From: Bryobacterales bacterium
Lineage (GTDB): Bacteria; Cyanobacteriota; Vampirovibrionia; Obscuribacterales; Obscuribacteraceae
DNA: 5,635 bases
Direction of reading: 5' to 3'
Assembly (NCBI GenBank): GCA_903970295.1
Contig: CAJCHQ010000307.1
Span: 1 to 5,635 of the forward strand
Positions 5,306 to 5,635 of this stretch are shown one piece after another. A program made the translations under genes and the position numbers. The first letter of the stretch is position 1; each line of letters begins with the position of its first letter. The notes below the pieces were generated by a model, which was not told where the DNA came from, ran no database searches, and saw only the letters and a program-made list of their open reading frames with translations.

Positions 5306-5635
5306 TCATGCCGATTTTTCGGTCAGCGATTCAGATGTAGTGAATGAGTATGCAAACATATCGCCTTCGACTGTGGCCTGAAACAACCGATCGCCACACA
5401 CCACAGGTGGTGACTCCAGACAATGGTCGAGATCTTTCTGCCAGAGCAGCTGGCCAGAGCGGGTATTGAAGGCTTGCAGCCAACCCTCGTGGGTAGCCAC
5501 CAGAAGTGTGTCTTTATTGACGGTCAGATTGGCGATTACTTTTCCGCGAACAGATGCTTTCCACTGCAATCGTCCGTCATACTTTTCGCAGCAATACAAC
5601 CATTTGTCATAACTGCAAAAAATCACACTCGTAAA
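5306..5635 (-). CDS. PQQ-like beta-propeller repeat protein (C-terminal part, 5' end outside window)
   Basis: The frame is open to the right edge, so 109 C-terminal residues are present and the start is missing; the in-frame GTG at 5626-5624 is internal. Repeats of the PQQ/BamB-like propeller type are visible. The first is FCSYDKWLYCCEKYDGRLQW. The second is LLVATHEGWLQAFNTRSG followed by QLLWQKDL. The third is partial, LFQATVEGDMFAYSF. Each has the hallmark of a short strand, a small hydrophilic turn, an aromatic and then (D/S)G-x-L-x-W closing the blade. Such propellers occur in quinoprotein dehydrogenases, in the BamB outer-membrane assembly lipoprotein and in many proteins with no cofactor. 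The fragment cannot say which, and no PQQ ligand residue can be assigned. The tail TSESLTEKSA is polar. TGA is at 5308-5306. The gene converges on ubiA. Confidence 0.75.
   Translation of the reverse strand, partial: FTSVIFCSYDKWLYCCEKYDGRLQWKASVRGKVIANLTVNKDTLLVATHEGWLQAFNTRSGQLLWQKDLDHCLESPPVVCGDRLFQATVEGDMFAYSFTTSESLTEKSA

Noticed and set aside
5311..5322. Small inverted repeat CCGA-TTTT-TCGG near the end of the beta-propeller gene
   Set aside because: Only 4 bp of stem and inside the coding frame upstream of its stop; too weak to call a terminator.

Overview
The window reads as ordinary chromosomal DNA with about half G+C from a Gram-negative-type, rod-forming bacterium. The best guess at lineage is a non-photosynthetic relative of cyanobacteria (Melainabacteria/Vampirovibrionia, possibly Obscuribacterales). 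This is inferred from remembered family patterns, not from a search. MinE carries cyanobacterial-style signatures (LVHDRLELP, VVSRYFDLD, ALIANFRLIR). The MinD tail has the STNRGEP...FRNIARRLRGE pattern. RodA has an extra membrane segment region between QPDLGT and NPYDDP of the kind I associate with cyanobacterial RodA. Nothing photosynthetic is visible.

Layout. Positions 1-482 hold the C-terminal part of minD. It is followed after 13 bases by minE (496-753, GTG start with a strong Shine-Dalgarno). A 109-base spacer with a perfect 11-bp hairpin leads to rodA (863-2170). These three plus-strand genes form a septum-placement and cell-elongation cluster, an order also known from other phyla (minC-minD-minE-rodA in many Clostridia). 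rodA converges, with 25 bases between, on a minus-strand gene of unknown function (2196-2762). That gene appears to be preceded by a very small ORF (2759-2851) that overlaps it by ATGA.

From a divergent intergenic region the plus strand then carries an exported protein with TPR-like repeats and two retropepsin-type aspartic protease domains (3071-4270). After a short spacer with a consensus TATAAT box comes a UbiA-family prenyltransferase (4356-5240) of the type linked to quinone synthesis. The right end holds the C-terminal part of a minus-strand PQQ-like beta-propeller protein (5306-5635), convergent with ubiA. A hairpin lies in the 65-base gap between them.

No RNA gene, insertion sequence, CRISPR array, attachment site or prophage gene was seen. 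The less familiar content is the tandem-domain protease and the minus-strand unknown gene with its coupled micro-ORF. The rest is housekeeping: MinD/MinE oscillation places the septum, RodA polymerises lateral-wall peptidoglycan, and UbiA attaches a polyprenyl tail to an aromatic quinone precursor.
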